Notes under the pieces: model-generated
The model's input: the letters and a program-made list of their open reading frames with translations, nothing else
What the model was told of the DNA's origin: nothing
Databases searched by the model: none
NCBI RefSeq assembly: GCF_000620765.1
Contig: NZ_JIAK01000013.1
Coordinates: 22,138-86,137, forward strand
Reading direction: 5' to 3'
DNA from: Desulfovermiculus halophilus DSM 18834
GTDB taxonomy: Bacteria; Desulfobacterota; Desulfovibrionia; Desulfovibrionales; Desulfothermaceae
DNA: 64,000 nucleotides
Made by a program: the position numbers and the translations under genes
Shown here: positions 17,251 through 27,602 of the stretch, one piece after another
Layout: the number at the start of each line of letters is the position of its first letter
Position numbering within the stretch: the stretch's first letter is position 1

Positions 17251-19362
17251 ATGTTCATGACTGAAGTTGAAGAACGGATCATGGGGAGCAAGTCCCCGCA
17301 CACCGCGCCAGAGCATATCCGCAAGCGCGACGGCCGCCTGGAGACCTGGGCCGTTGATCATATTGCCCAGGCCATCCTCAAGGCCCTCCAGGCCAGCGGA
17401 ATCCGCGACCCCCTGCTCGCCCGGCGCCTGGCCGGCAAGGTGGAAAAAAAGCTGTCCGGGGTCCAGATCCCGGAGCAGGAACAGGTCCAGGACATGGTGG
17501 AGCAGGTGCTCATGGAGAGCCGCCTGTTTCCGGTGGCCAAGCGCTACATCCTGTACCGCGAGCAGCGCAGGCAGCTGCGCAGCCAGCAGGAGGCCTTTCT
17601 GGACATCGGCAAGACCATCGACAACTACGTGCACAAGCAAGACTGGCGGGTGGCGGAAAACGCGAACATGTCCCACTCCTTTCAAGGGCTTATGCTTCAT
17701 CTTTCCGGATCCGTGCAGGCCAGATACGCCTTGGAGAAATACCCGGAAGAGGTCCGCATGGCCCACGAGCACGGATATTTCCACATCCACGATCTTTCCT
17801 TCGGTCTGGCCGGCTACTGCGCCGGATGGAGCCTGCGGGACCTGCTTTTGGAAGGCTTTAACCTGGAAGGCAGATGCTCCTCCGGCCCGGCCAAGCATCT
17901 GGACTCGGCCCTGGGCCAGATGGTCAACTTCCTGGGGACCCTGCAGAACGAGTGGGCCGGAGCCCAGGCCTTCAACAACGTGGACACCTACCTGGCCCCT
18001 TTTGTGCGGGCCGATGGGTTCGATTTTCCCCGGGTCAAGCAGAGCATCCAGAAGTTTGTGTTCAATGTGAACACCACCTCCCGCTGGGGGGGACAGAGCC
18101 CATTCACCAACCTGACCTTCGACCTGGTCCCGCCCAAGCACATCGGGCAGGAAGCGGTAATCATCGGCGGTGAGCTCCAGGATGAATGCTATGATGACTA
18201 CGCCCCGGAGATGGAGCTCATCAACCGGGCATTTCTGGAGGTCATGCTTGAAGGCGATTACCACGGACGAATCTTCAGCTTTCCCATCCCCACCTACAAT
18301 GTCGGCGAAGACTTCCCCTGGGATTCAGAGGTCGGAGAGCTCCTGCTCAGACTGACTGCGAAATACGGCGTGCCCTATTTCCAGAACTTCATCAATTCGG
18401 ATTTGAAGCCTGAGGACGTCCGCTCCATGTGCTGCCGGCTGCAGATGGACATCCGGGAGCTGAAGAAGCGCACCGGCGGGCTCTTCGGCGCCGGGGACCT
18501 GACCGGCTCCATCGGCGTGGTCACCTTGAACCTGCCCAAGCTGGGCTATCTGGCTCAGGACGAGGAGGACTTCCTGGACCTGGTGGCTGAGTACGCAACC
18601 CTGGCCAAGGACTCTCTGGAGTTCAAGCGGAAATGGGTCAGCGACAACATGGACCGGGGGATGTACCCCTTTTCCGCCCGCTACCTGAAGAACGGACTGA
18701 TCAACCACTTCAGCACCATTGGGCTCATCGGAGGGCACGAGGCCTGCCAGAACCTTTTGGGCAAAGGCATCGAGTCCCCGGCCGGCATCCGGCTCATGCA
18801 GCGCACCCTGGAGCACCTGCGGGAGCTGACCTCCGCCTTTCAGGAAGAAACCGGGCATCTGTACAACCTGGAGGCCACCCCGGCCGAAGGCACCAGCTAC
18901 CGTCTGGCCAAGATCGACAAGAACCTGTACCAGGACATTGAGACCTCGGGAGACGATGTCCCCTACTACACCAACTCCACCGCCCTGCCCGTGGATGCGA
19001 CCAGCGACGTCTTTGCCGCCTTGGAGCATCAGAACATGCTCCAGCCCAAGTACACCGGGGGCACTGTCTTTCACACCTTCCTGGGCGAGGCCGTGGCCGA
19101 CACCCAGGCCTTGAAGGCATTCATGATCAAGGCTATGTCCAAGACCAAGCTGCCCTACATCTCCATCACCCCCACCTTCTCCGTCTGCAAGGCCCACGGG
19201 TATATCAACGGAGAGCACTTCTCCTGCCCCCACTGCGGAGCGGAAACCGAGGTCTACACCAGGGTGGTGGGCTACTACCGGCCGGTGACCTTATGGAACA
19301 AGGGCAAGCGGGCCGAGTACAAGGACCGGAAGGTCTTTGCCCCAGTGGAGGAGCAGGGCTGA
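17251..19362 (+). CDS. nrdD: Anaerobic (class III) ribonucleoside-triphosphate reductase (NrdD)
   Basis: Oxygen-sensitive glycyl-radical enzyme making dNTPs. The 703-residue product begins with an ATP-cone domain (IRKRDGRLETWAVDHIAQAI), followed by the ten-stranded barrel. The C-terminal zinc site is read from SVCKAHGYINGEHFSCPHCG, and the glycyl-radical Gly is in RVVGYYRPVTLWNKGK. I chose the ATG at 17251 because AGGAGG lies 10 bases before it; an ATG at 17233 contains that ribosome site. An upstream extension in the same frame overlaps nrdG and is not real. The MITE copy D begins 57 bp past the stop. Confidence 0.96.
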   Translation: MFMTEVEERIMGSKSPHTAPEHIRKRDGRLETWAVDHIAQAILKALQASGIRDPLLARRLAGKVEKKLSGVQIPEQEQVQDMVEQVLMESRLFPVAKRYILYREQRRQLRSQQEAFLDIGKTIDNYVHKQDWRVAENANMSHSFQGLMLHLSGSVQARYALEKYPEEVRMAHEHGYFHIHDLSFGLAGYCAGWSLRDLLLEGFNLEGRCSSGPAKHLDSALGQMVNFLGTLQNEWAGAQAFNNVDTYLAPFVRADGFDFPRVKQSIQKFVFNVNTTSRWGGQSPFTNLTFDLVPPKHIGQEAVIIGGELQDECYDDYAPEMELINRAFLEVMLEGDYHGRIFSFPIPTYNVGEDFPWDSEVGELLLRLTAKYGVPYFQNFINSDLKPEDVRSMCCRLQMDIRELKKRTGGLFGAGDLTGSIGVVTLNLPKLGYLAQDEEDFLDLVAEYATLAKDSLEFKRKWVSDNMDRGMYPFSARYLKNGLINHFSTIGLIGGHEACQNLLGKGIESPAGIRLMQRTLEHLRELTSAFQEETGHLYNLEATPAEGTSYRLAKIDKNLYQDIETSGDDVPYYTNSTALPVDATSDVFAALEHQNMLQPKYTGGTVFHTFLGEAVADTQALKAFMIKAMSKTKLPYISITPTFSVCKAHGYINGEHFSCPHCGAETEVYTRVVGYYRPVTLWNKGKRAEYKDRKVFAPVEEQG

Positions 19363-19419
19363 AGTCTGCTGCCTCTTGGCCTTCGGGAAGAGGAGCTTCA
19401 TACCAATGAGGACAAAAAG

Positions 19420-19691
19420 AGCTCTTCGACACAGAAAGTGGAATTGCCTGCATAAGAGTTTGCCGTCTCTTCTGTGTGCCGTGAGCGGCAGGCCCGCACA
19501 TTTTCTTGGTCCCGCCACCCGGCACTCACGTGTATGATACGCTCAGGCACACAGAAAGCAGTGACCTGAACGTGAGTAGCCGGGAGGGGGCAGGGATCCC
19601 CCTTTGGCGGGGCTTAGAAAATACCGGGCCGAAAGTGGGCACACAGAAGAGATGGCAAACTCCAAAAATCCACAGGCTACGTCGAAGAACC
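19420..19691. mobile_element. Family 1 MITE copy D, full length (reference copy)
   Basis: A 272-bp element from AGCTCTTCGACACAG to GTCGAAGAACC. Flanks ACAAAAAG (19412-19419) and GCAAAAAG (19692-19699) match 7 of 8. The left arm holds GAGTTTGCCGTCTCTTCTG, and the right arm its near reverse complement. Internal blocks are GGCAGGCCCGCACATTTTCT, the CGTGTATGATACGCTC half-palindrome and the GGGGGCAGGGATCCCCC core. No protein is encoded. Beyond it, 19700-19749 holds CAACTTTTTGCCCTCATTA, which resembles a block at 58303-58320. Confidence 0.92.
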
Positions 19692-19749
19692 GCAAAAAGT
19701 TGGCAACTTTTTGCCCTCATTATATCCCAGCAACACGTTCGGTCTGCAT

Positions 19750-20526
19750 TCACTGCTTGCCTTTAATCCTAAACCGCCGCACAGCATTACCCCCCACCTC
19801 ATTTCCGGTCCGGACATCCTTCTCCCAGAAATCGATCCGCCCACTGCGGTGGACAAAGACCAGGGTGGACACCTGGGTCCCGTAGCCCGGGCTGTGCACA
19901 CAGATCGGGGCCAGGATACGCTCCATGTCCAGCCCCACCCCGGTATCCGGAAGATCCCTGTCCGGCACCCGGGTAGTGTCGGCCAGCAGGGCAAACAGCT
20001 CTTCCGGGCCTGGCCTGCGCCCGCTGTGCAGTAAGGCCCACAGGCCGGCCCTGGCCCGGATCACCTTGGGCCAGGGCGTATTCAGCCCGGCGTTGCTCAA
20101 GCCGTGAATTCCGGAGGGAATGGGCCGCGCCCCGCCCCCGGCGTTGCTGAACCAGTGCAGCTCGGATCCGGAGCCAAAGACAAGGTTGAACCCGTTGTAC
20201 TCCGAGCCCGTTCTGGACAGCCGGGACCAAAACCGGGTCTCGTCCTGTGTGTGCAGCAGGTAGTCCACAGGCAGCTTGCCCCTGGACGGACGATGGGGGC
20301 GAAAGGTCTTTGGATCCCGGACGTTCGTGACCATGGCCAGCCGCCCCCTGGTATTCACTCCCAGCCAGGTCCCGCCTCCGTTGTGATCCCGGCCGGCCAA
20401 GACTTGGGGAGCCTCGGGCCAGAACTGGGCCGGCCTGGATCCGCGGCTGTCGAACTCATCCCGGTTGGCGGCCAGGATAAGCGGAAAGTCGGGATGCACC
20501 CGCACGGCCATGACCATAAGACACAT
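19750..20526 (-). CDS. TANGO2/NRDE-family protein
   Basis: A 258-residue cytoplasmic Ntn-type protein of the TANGO2 family, named for its NRDE motif. It starts MCLMVMAVRVHPDFPL, with Cys2 at the position expected to become the N-terminal nucleophile. NRDEF follows at residues about 21-25, and GGTWLGVNTRGRLAMVTNVR is the second hallmark. Animal homologues are linked to heme and lipid handling, but the bacterial function is unknown. The ATG at 20526 was chosen because GGGGGAGA precedes it and it exposes the Cys. A hairpin terminator of folD lies just upstream. Confidence 0.85.
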   Translation of the reverse strand: MCLMVMAVRVHPDFPLILAANRDEFDSRGSRPAQFWPEAPQVLAGRDHNGGGTWLGVNTRGRLAMVTNVRDPKTFRPHRPSRGKLPVDYLLHTQDETRFWSRLSRTGSEYNGFNLVFGSGSELHWFSNAGGGARPIPSGIHGLSNAGLNTPWPKVIRARAGLWALLHSGRRPGPEELFALLADTTRVPDRDLPDTGVGLDMERILAPICVHSPGYGTQVSTLVFVHRSGRIDFWEKDVRTGNEVGGNAVRRFRIKGKQ

Positions 20527-20565
20527 ATCGTATCTCCCCCGCCTGACGATGTATGTGTGAACATG

Positions 20566-20603
20566 AAAAAGCCCCGGCCGGCCTCCACAAGGCCTGCCGG
20601 GGC
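20566..20603 (-). terminator. Rho-independent terminator after folD
   Basis: Read on the minus strand: GCCCCGGCAGGCC, a 7-base loop, GGCCGGCCGGGGC, then five T. The stem is 12-13 bp with one mismatch. It lies 33 bases past the folD stop and separates folD from the TANGO2 gene. Confidence 0.85.
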
Positions 20604-20636
20604 ACACGACGACGTCCGCTTATTGACGGTCCCGGG

Positions 20637-21548
20637 CTAGGCGATGCCCAGATGGTACTTCAGGGAGCGGACGGTGTTGCGCATGAGCATGGTGATGGTC
20701 ATCGGTCCCACCCCCCCGGGCACCGGCGTGATGTACCCGGCGATGTCCTTGGCCGTATCAAAATCCACATCCCCGCGCAGGATGGGGACCATCTTGTTCG
20801 GGTCCTTTTTGCTCGGCTTCTCGCCCACGCGGTTTACGCCCACATCAATGACACAGGCCCCGGGCTTGATCCATTCCGGCTTGACCAGTCCGGGCACCCC
20901 GGCGGCTACGATCAGGATGTCCGCCCGCTTGCAGTGGGACTCCATATCCTTGGTCCGGGTATGCACAACGGTCACAGTGGAATTGGCCCCTTTGCCTTTC
21001 TGAACCATCATGTTCGCAATGGGCTTGCCCACGATGTTGGACCGGCCGACGACCACGACCTCCGCACCTTCGGTTTCCACTCCTGCCCGGATGATCATCT
21101 CCTGAATTCCGGCCGGGGTGCAGGGAGGGAACTTGACCTCGTTCCCGCCGATCATCAGCCGGCCCACATTGACCGGATGAAAGCCGTCCACATCCTTGTC
21201 CGGATCGATGGCGTTGAGCACCTTTTTCTCGTCAATATGCTTGGGCAGGGGAAGCTGGACAAGTATCCCGTGTATCGACTCGTCCTTGTTGTACTTGTCG
21301 ATCAGACCCAAAAGCTCTTCCTCAGAGATGGTGTCCGGCTGAGTGTCCTGAACCTCATTAAAGCCCAACCGATGGGCGGTCTTGATCTTCAGGGAGACGT
21401 AGGACTGGGAGGCGGGATTTTCCCCGACCAGGATGGTCACCAGTCCCGGGACCTTTCCGTGCTTGTCCTTGATGTCCTGCACTTCTTTGGCCAGCTCCTC
21501 CAAAATCTCTTCCCGGATGTCCGTGCCCTTGATCAATTGTGCACTCAT
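20637..21548 (-). CDS. folD: Methylenetetrahydrofolate dehydrogenase / cyclohydrolase (FolD)
   Basis: Bifunctional cytoplasmic enzyme interconverting 5,10-methylene-, methenyl- and 10-formyl-THF, linking one-carbon units from the glycine cleavage system to purines and formyl-Met. The 303-residue protein has SYVSLKIKTAHRLGF (catalytic Tyr and Lys), QLPLPKHIDEKKVLNAIDP, VVVGRSNIVGKPIA and the C-terminal PVPGGVGPMTITMLM. The ATG at 21548 follows AAAGGAGA; a longer frame adds 25 unlikely residues. A strong terminator follows. Confidence 0.96.
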   Translation of the reverse strand: MSAQLIKGTDIREEILEELAKEVQDIKDKHGKVPGLVTILVGENPASQSYVSLKIKTAHRLGFNEVQDTQPDTISEEELLGLIDKYNKDESIHGILVQLPLPKHIDEKKVLNAIDPDKDVDGFHPVNVGRLMIGGNEVKFPPCTPAGIQEMIIRAGVETEGAEVVVVGRSNIVGKPIANMMVQKGKGANSTVTVVHTRTKDMESHCKRADILIVAAGVPGLVKPEWIKPGACVIDVGVNRVGEKPSKKDPNKMVPILRGDVDFDTAKDIAGYITPVPGGVGPMTITMLMRNTVRSLKYHLGIA

Positions 21549-21679
21549 ACCCCGTCTCCTTTGCAATAGTTGGATCCAATCAACCGGAGCGGAAATGCCC
21601 TGCTCCAGCCCCCTCAAGTTCACAAACCTATCATTCTCAACGGTTTGCTATCCTTGCTAAGGTATGTCTTCCGTGCTTG

Positions 21680-22987
<1,308 letters not shown>

Positions 22988-23055
22988 CTACCTCCTGTTT
23001 CAGCTTCGCCTCCGGCAACTCTGCTTCTTTTGCCACAAGACAGGCAAAAAATCCT

Positions 23056-23093
23056 GGTTCTTCAACGTAGCCTGTGGATTTTTGGAGTTTGCC
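23056..23093. mobile_element. Family 1 MITE copy N, half element
   Basis: GGTTCTTCAACGTAGCC at 23056 continues through TTTTTGGAGTTTGCC and stops at 23093, where the heptamer repeat begins. Only one arm remains and no duplication is visible. It lies in the coaX-eno gap. Confidence 0.7.
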
Positions 23094-23141
23094 CTCTGTC
23101 CTCTGTCTTCTGTCTCCTGTCATCTGTCCTCTGTCTTCTGA
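23093..23141. repeat. Heptamer tandem repeat (CTCTGTC-type)
   Basis: About six and a half units of period 7 (CTCTGTC, CTCTGTC, TTCTGTC, TCCTGTC, ATCTGTC, CTCTGTC, TTCTGAT). The repeat overlaps the last codons and stop of coaX, which lies at 23120. Slipped-strand length change here would alter the CoaX C-terminus. Confidence 0.85.
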
Positions 23142-23905
23142 TGAGCCATGAGCAGCCCCTGCAGCAAGAGATCCTCGCGAACAGTATCCAGACATGAACA
23201 CAGGGGGGTGATTGCCCCGGCGAATCCCCCGGTGGCCACCACCGTGACCTCCGGGGTCAAAAAACCGCGCAGCTGTTGGCACAGCCCCTGGATCATGCTG
23301 GCAAACCCGTACAGAAAGCCTTGATTCATGCTCTCGGCCGTGCTCCTGCCGATCTCCAGCCCGGACGAACTGTGCTCCAGGCTGATCCTGGGCAGCTTGG
23401 CCGTATGTCCGGCCAGAGCCCCCAGGGAAGAAAACACGCCCGGACAGATAAGGCCCCCCAGATAATCGTGACCCTGAATGCACTCTACTGTGGTTGCCGT
23501 TCCGAAATCAATAACGATCAGCCCTGAAGTGGACAAAAGTCTGCGGGCTGCAAATGCAGTCACCAGCCGGTCGGCCCCCACCTCCTGGGGGTTTGCGTAG
23601 CGGTTATGCAGGGGAAGGGGCAGATCGTCGGGCACAAAGAGCACCGGACAGGTGGAGTATTTTTCTCCGGCCTTGCGGATCATGGTGTTGTGTTCCGGGA
23701 CCACGGAGGAAACCACCCAGGCCTGGACCTGCCGGGGGGAAATGCGCAGGTGATCGAAGATCTGCATCACCCGCAGACCGAAGGTATCCGCGGTGTCTCT
23801 GGCATGGGTGGGCAGTACAAAGGAATTGAGGATGACGTGGCCCTTGGATACGCCCAGCTTGGTATTCGTATTCCCCACGTCGAGCAGGAGCCGATAAGTC
23901 TGCAC
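23120..23905 (-). CDS. coaX: Type III pantothenate kinase (CoaX)
   Basis: First step of coenzyme A synthesis, in the ASKHA fold. The 261-residue protein has the phosphate loop LLDVGNTNTKLGV, GADRLVTAFAARRL (Asp in the pantothenate site), IDFGTATTVECI and the later VVATGGFAG strand. Its last nine or so residues (MAHQKTEDR) are encoded by the heptamer repeat at 23093-23141, so the natural C-terminus may be variable. The ATG at 23905 gives the canonical N-terminus. Confidence 0.95.
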   Translation of the reverse strand: MQTYRLLLDVGNTNTKLGVSKGHVILNSFVLPTHARDTADTFGLRVMQIFDHLRISPRQVQAWVVSSVVPEHNTMIRKAGEKYSTCPVLFVPDDLPLPLHNRYANPQEVGADRLVTAFAARRLLSTSGLIVIDFGTATTVECIQGHDYLGGLICPGVFSSLGALAGHTAKLPRISLEHSSSGLEIGRSTAESMNQGFLYGFASMIQGLCQQLRGFLTPEVTVVATGGFAGAITPLCSCLDTVREDLLLQGLLMAHQKTEDR

Positions 23906-23981
23906 GCATGCCCTCCAAGATGGTTTGCCGGGGTGCTGCCAGTCCAGGTCAAAGCCTCACTTCCTTTGGGAGACAAAAAAT

Positions 23982-24060
23982 GGTTCTTCGACGTAGCCTG
24001 TGGATTTTTGGAGTTTGCCATCTCTTATGCGTGCAACTCCACTTCCTGTGTCGAAGAGCC
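23982..24060. mobile_element. Family 1 MITE copy E, short form, perfect 8-bp TSD
   Basis: A 79-bp short form where the two arms meet without the internal region: it starts GGTTCTTCGACGTAGCC and ends CCTGTGTCGAAGAGCC. CAAAAAAT sits directly before it (23974-23981) and directly after it (24061-24068). This is the cleanest target duplication in the window. It lies between hemW (stop 96 bp away) and coaX. Confidence 0.93.
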
Positions 24061-24155
24061 CAAAAAATCCTGGATCCTGGTCCCGGATCGTGGTCTGCCC
24101 CGGACTTGGATCCGGGGTCCGAAATGACCTTCTTTCGCGGGAATGAATGTGCGCA

Positions 24156-25289
24156 TCACTCCAGCAGCCTGGCCAGGATCTCGTTGCTGACCAGCATCCC
24201 CTGCGGGGTCAGAGACACACGCCCGCCTTTGATCTTAAGCAGACCGGCCTGTTCCAGCTGAGCCGCAAGGGCCTCTTTCCCCCAGCCCTGGATAGCCGTC
24301 CACTCCATCCCCTGGGATGTGCGCAGGGAAAGCATGGCCTTCTCCCAGTGCACAATACCTGGGTCCAGGATCTCCTCCTCGGGCCCCGGCCGGCCATGGG
24401 CGATCATTTGCAGGTAGTCTCCCAAGCGCTCTGGATTCTTCCGCCGCACGCAATGCAGAGAAGACACCGCCGCCGGGCCGAATCCAAGATATGCCTCTCC
24501 CCGCCAGATACCGCTGTTGTGCTGGCAGCGTCTGCCCGGGAGGGCGAAATTGGAGATCTCGTAGTGCTCAAATCCGGACCGGAGCAAAATCTCGCGACCC
24601 TGCAGAAACATCTCGGTCCAGACCTCTTCCTCCGGCCATTCTGGCTTCCGCTCCCCCTGGGATCCTCCCTCGCCCCGCGCCTCGATCATGTCAGCAAGTT
24701 GGGTGTTAGGCTCGACGCTTAAGCTGTACAGGGACAGATGTGCGGGCCCCCAGGCTGCCGCCCTGGATACGCTGTCCCTCCACCCTCTGACCCCCTGTCC
24801 CGGAATGCCCCAGATCAGGTCCAGGCCGAAGTTGTCCATTCCAGCCCGCCGCAGGCGGTCCACAGCCGCTTCGGACTGCTTCAAAGTGTGGGTGCGGCCC
24901 AAAAACTCCAGAATCGCCGGATCCAGGCTTTGGATCCCCAGGCTGACTCTGGTCACCCCCAGCTCTTGCCAGCTTTGGACCTGCCCCAGACTGTGCACCG
25001 AATCCGGGTTGGCCTCCAGGGTGATCTCCGGTTCATCTCTCCAGGAGAATGTCTCCCCTGCTGCGCGGAGCAGGCGCTCCAGATCGGCACAGGGGAGAAG
25101 ACTGGGGGTTCCCCCGCCCAGGTACAGGGTCTGCACCTTGCATGCAGCAGCCTGCGGAGCCCTCGTTTGCATCTCCCGGATCACGGCCCGGACATAGGCC
25201 TTTATCTCACCCGGACCCGGCGGAGCCGAGGCAAAAGCGCAATACGCACATTTTGACCGGCAGAAGGGAACGTGGAGATAGAGGTGCAT
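24156..25289 (-). CDS. hemW: HemW-like radical SAM protein (coproporphyrinogen oxidase-like)
   Basis: A 377-residue radical-SAM protein. The 4Fe-4S motif CRSKCAYC lies at residues about 10-17, GGGTPSLLP follows, and the HemW-type HNSGIW (family HNxxYW) is present, with a C-terminal winged-helix part. HemW is a heme chaperone rather than an active coproporphyrinogen dehydrogenase; true HemN has a different motif pattern. The frame is intact. It runs on the minus strand, downstream of queH with a 69-bp gap holding a family 3 fragment. Confidence 0.9.
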   Translation of the reverse strand: MHLYLHVPFCRSKCAYCAFASAPPGPGEIKAYVRAVIREMQTRAPQAAACKVQTLYLGGGTPSLLPCADLERLLRAAGETFSWRDEPEITLEANPDSVHSLGQVQSWQELGVTRVSLGIQSLDPAILEFLGRTHTLKQSEAAVDRLRRAGMDNFGLDLIWGIPGQGVRGWRDSVSRAAAWGPAHLSLYSLSVEPNTQLADMIEARGEGGSQGERKPEWPEEEVWTEMFLQGREILLRSGFEHYEISNFALPGRRCQHNSGIWRGEAYLGFGPAAVSSLHCVRRKNPERLGDYLQMIAHGRPGPEEEILDPGIVHWEKAMLSLRTSQGMEWTAIQGWGKEALAAQLEQAGLLKIKGGRVSLTPQGMLVSNEILARLLE

Positions 25290-25318
25290 GACGTCTGCCC
25301 GCGGACCCCTGGGTTCGG

Positions 25319-25355
25319 ATTCGTTCAGGGGGTGAGCGCCTCCCTGCGTTCAGAC
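25319..25355. repeat. Family 3 fragment
   Basis: ATTCGTTCAGGGGGT (25319-25333) is identical over 15 bases to the reverse complement of the right end of family 3 copy 1 (6881-6895). CGTTCAGAC at 25347-25355 matches the left end of both full copies. The two ends lie head-to-head with no centre, so this looks like a deletion remnant between queH and hemW. Confidence 0.45.
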
Positions 25356-25358
25356 TGG

Positions 25359-25919
25359 TCAGGAAATCAAGGCCGCGAGCTGAGAAGAGAAGCGCTCCGC
25401 CTCGCTGTACAGGCACCCGCAGTAGTTCTGTCTGTACATGCCCAGAGCCTGGCTTTGTTCGATCCCTGCTTTCCACCCCGGACGAAAATCACGGTCCACA
25501 AACCGGAGACTTTTGTTTCCGGCCATATCCCGGCCCAGCCCGGCTATCTGCTCATGCTGTTGATGGATGCTGTACAGCAGGGTGGAGCTGAAGGCATCGA
25601 ACTTGCCCCGTTCGGCTATGGACATGGTCCGTTCCAGCCGCATCTGGTAGCAGAAAAAGCAGCGCCTTAACTCCCGAAAGACCACCTGGCGCATAAAGCG
25701 GCCCGGATCGTACTCATCGTCCTTCCAGATCATCTTCAGGTCCAAATGCTCAGCGGCTTGGGCCGCTCCTTCCCTGCGGCGCAGGTATTCCTGCAGGGGG
25801 TGGATATTGGGGTTGTAGAAGAGTCCGACCACCTCATAGCCAGCAGCACGAAGATCCTGCACCGGATACAGGGCGCATGGACCGCAGCAGATATGCAGAA
25901 GCACCCGGGGAAAGGCCAT
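25359..25919 (-). CDS. queH: Epoxyqueuosine reductase QueH
   Basis: It performs the last step of queuosine synthesis on tRNA and is the QueG substitute common in anaerobes. The 186-residue protein has the QueH Cys pattern: LLHICCGPCALYPV near the N-terminus, RRCFFCYQMRLE in the middle, and QNYCGCLYSE near the C-terminus. These Cys ligate an Fe-S cluster and a mononuclear iron site. The start overlaps the rng stop by one base (TAATG), so the two are translationally coupled. Confidence 0.93.
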   Translation of the reverse strand: MAFPRVLLHICCGPCALYPVQDLRAAGYEVVGLFYNPNIHPLQEYLRRREGAAQAAEHLDLKMIWKDDEYDPGRFMRQVVFRELRRCFFCYQMRLERTMSIAERGKFDAFSSTLLYSIHQQHEQIAGLGRDMAGNKSLRFVDRDFRPGWKAGIEQSQALGMYRQNYCGCLYSEAERFSSQLAALIS

Positions 25920-27373
25920 TATTCGCTCTTGATCAGAACCTGGGTTGCGTAGCTGTCTTCCATTTCGCAGATCTTCCTCCGCTTGCAGTTGAGCAGATAC
26001 GCCCCCAGCTCACGGTCCACCGTGTACTCTACCGGGTTGGGGCCTTTTTTGCTCTGCATCTGGCGGGCGATATCCTTCAGGGCCTGCAGGGCCTGCCACT
26101 CCAGGCTGCGAACATAGCCTGAGCCCTGGCATGCCGGGCAGTCCTGCCAGGTCGTGGACAAGGCGGAGGACCCCATGCGCTGGCGAACCATCTCCAAGAG
26201 GCCGAACCTGGATATCTTGCCCACCGTGGTCCTGGCCTTGTCCTCCTTGAGTGCATTGCGCAGGGACTTTTCCACCTCCCGGCAGTGCTTGTGCTCTTTC
26301 ATCTCGATGAAATCGATGACCACCTGTCCGCCCACATCCCGCAGGCGCAGCTGCTGGGCAATCTCCTGGGCCGCCTCCAGATTGGTCTTCAGGGCCATCT
26401 CCTTGAAGTTGTTCTCCCCGCCGATCTTTCCGGAGTTGATGTCCACAGCCATCAGGGCCTCAGTCTGGTCAAAGACCAGCTCCCCCCCGCTGGGCAGGGT
26501 CACCTTGCGGCTGTACACGGTTTCCAGCTGCTTGCTCAGATTGAAGCGGTCAAAGAGGTACTTATCCGAATCCAGGTGCCGCTTGACCATCCGCTTCCGG
26601 CGGGGAAAGACCAGGGCGGCCACTTCCTGGACCTGATTGGCCGTTTCTGCGTCGTCCACCCAGATCTCGCTGACGTCAGCGGTCAAATAGTCCCGGACCG
26701 CTCGAAAGGCCAGGTCCTTCTCCTCATAAATCAGGGCCGGCGAGGTCTCCCCCACACCTTTCTTGCGCACCTCTTTCCACAGCCTCTTCAAAAATTGCAG
26801 GTCCCGGGACAGGTTGGTCTTGTTCTGGTCCGAACTCACCGTCCGCAGGATAACCCCGATGCCCGGATCCAGGTTCAGCTCCTCCATGAGGGATTTCAGC
26901 CTGGTCCGTTCTTTTTCGTCCTCGATCTTCCTGGACACCCCGAGCTGTTCCCGGCCGGGAGTAAGGACAAAATAGCGGCCGGGCAGGCTGAGGTAGGTGG
27001 TCAAAAATGCACCTTTGTTCCCGGTTGGCTCCTTGACCACCTGGACCAAAAGCTGCTGCCCCGGCTTGAGGACCCGCTGAATGGGCGGGAACCGCTGCCC
27101 TTTCCCGGGCTTGATGTCAGCCTGGTAGTACTCCGGATGGACCTCGTCGATCTGCAGAAAGCCGTTGCGTTGACTTCCGTAATTGACGAATGCGGCCTGC
27201 AGGGCCGGGTCAATATTGTGAATCTGGGCCTTATAGATGTTTCGCTTGGTCTTGGCTTGCTGCAACATCTCCACGTAGTATTCCTGCACCGTGCCGTCTT
27301 TGGTCAACACGACCTCGATCTGTTCACCGGGCAGGACACTGATGAACATCTTTCTTCGCTTTTTTTCAGCCAT
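25919..27373 (-). CDS. rng: Ribonuclease G/E family endoribonuclease
   Basis: A 484-residue RNase G-sized protein without the long C-terminal RNase E scaffold. It has the S1 domain (NIYKAQIHNIDPALQAAFVNYG), the catalytic DNase I-like part (AVDINSGK with the metal-binding Asp, and VIDFIEMK), and the Zn-link CPACQGSG. It processes rRNA and turns over mRNA. The queH gene is coupled to it. It diverges from trmI with 229 bp between, which should contain both promoters; none is consensus. Confidence 0.94.
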   Translation of the reverse strand: MAEKKRRKMFISVLPGEQIEVVLTKDGTVQEYYVEMLQQAKTKRNIYKAQIHNIDPALQAAFVNYGSQRNGFLQIDEVHPEYYQADIKPGKGQRFPPIQRVLKPGQQLLVQVVKEPTGNKGAFLTTYLSLPGRYFVLTPGREQLGVSRKIEDEKERTRLKSLMEELNLDPGIGVILRTVSSDQNKTNLSRDLQFLKRLWKEVRKKGVGETSPALIYEEKDLAFRAVRDYLTADVSEIWVDDAETANQVQEVAALVFPRRKRMVKRHLDSDKYLFDRFNLSKQLETVYSRKVTLPSGGELVFDQTEALMAVDINSGKIGGENNFKEMALKTNLEAAQEIAQQLRLRDVGGQVVIDFIEMKEHKHCREVEKSLRNALKEDKARTTVGKISRFGLLEMVRQRMGSSALSTTWQDCPACQGSGYVRSLEWQALQALKDIARQMQSKKGPNPVEYTVDRELGAYLLNCKRRKICEMEDSYATQVLIKSE

Positions 27374-27602
27374 AGCACTCTATTCTGGTTCAAAATGTTT
27401 TTGCCCACCGCTTGCGCACGGCGGATGTCCGCGGGGCGCACCTCAGCTTGACATCCGGCAGCCGGATGGGCCACAAGGCCTGAGACAGCGGGAATTCGGC
27501 ACAAAAAAGGCCGAGGCGTCATTCGTCGACGTGCACATCATGGTTGGAGCCGCTGTCGGAGGCACAGACAATACATTCGCCCCCCTGGGGCAAGGAGAGC
27601 AC

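Noticed and set aside
17167..18264. A 365-codon minus-strand frame opposite nrdD
   Set aside because: Shadow of nrdD; no motifs and it crosses the nrdG-nrdD junction.
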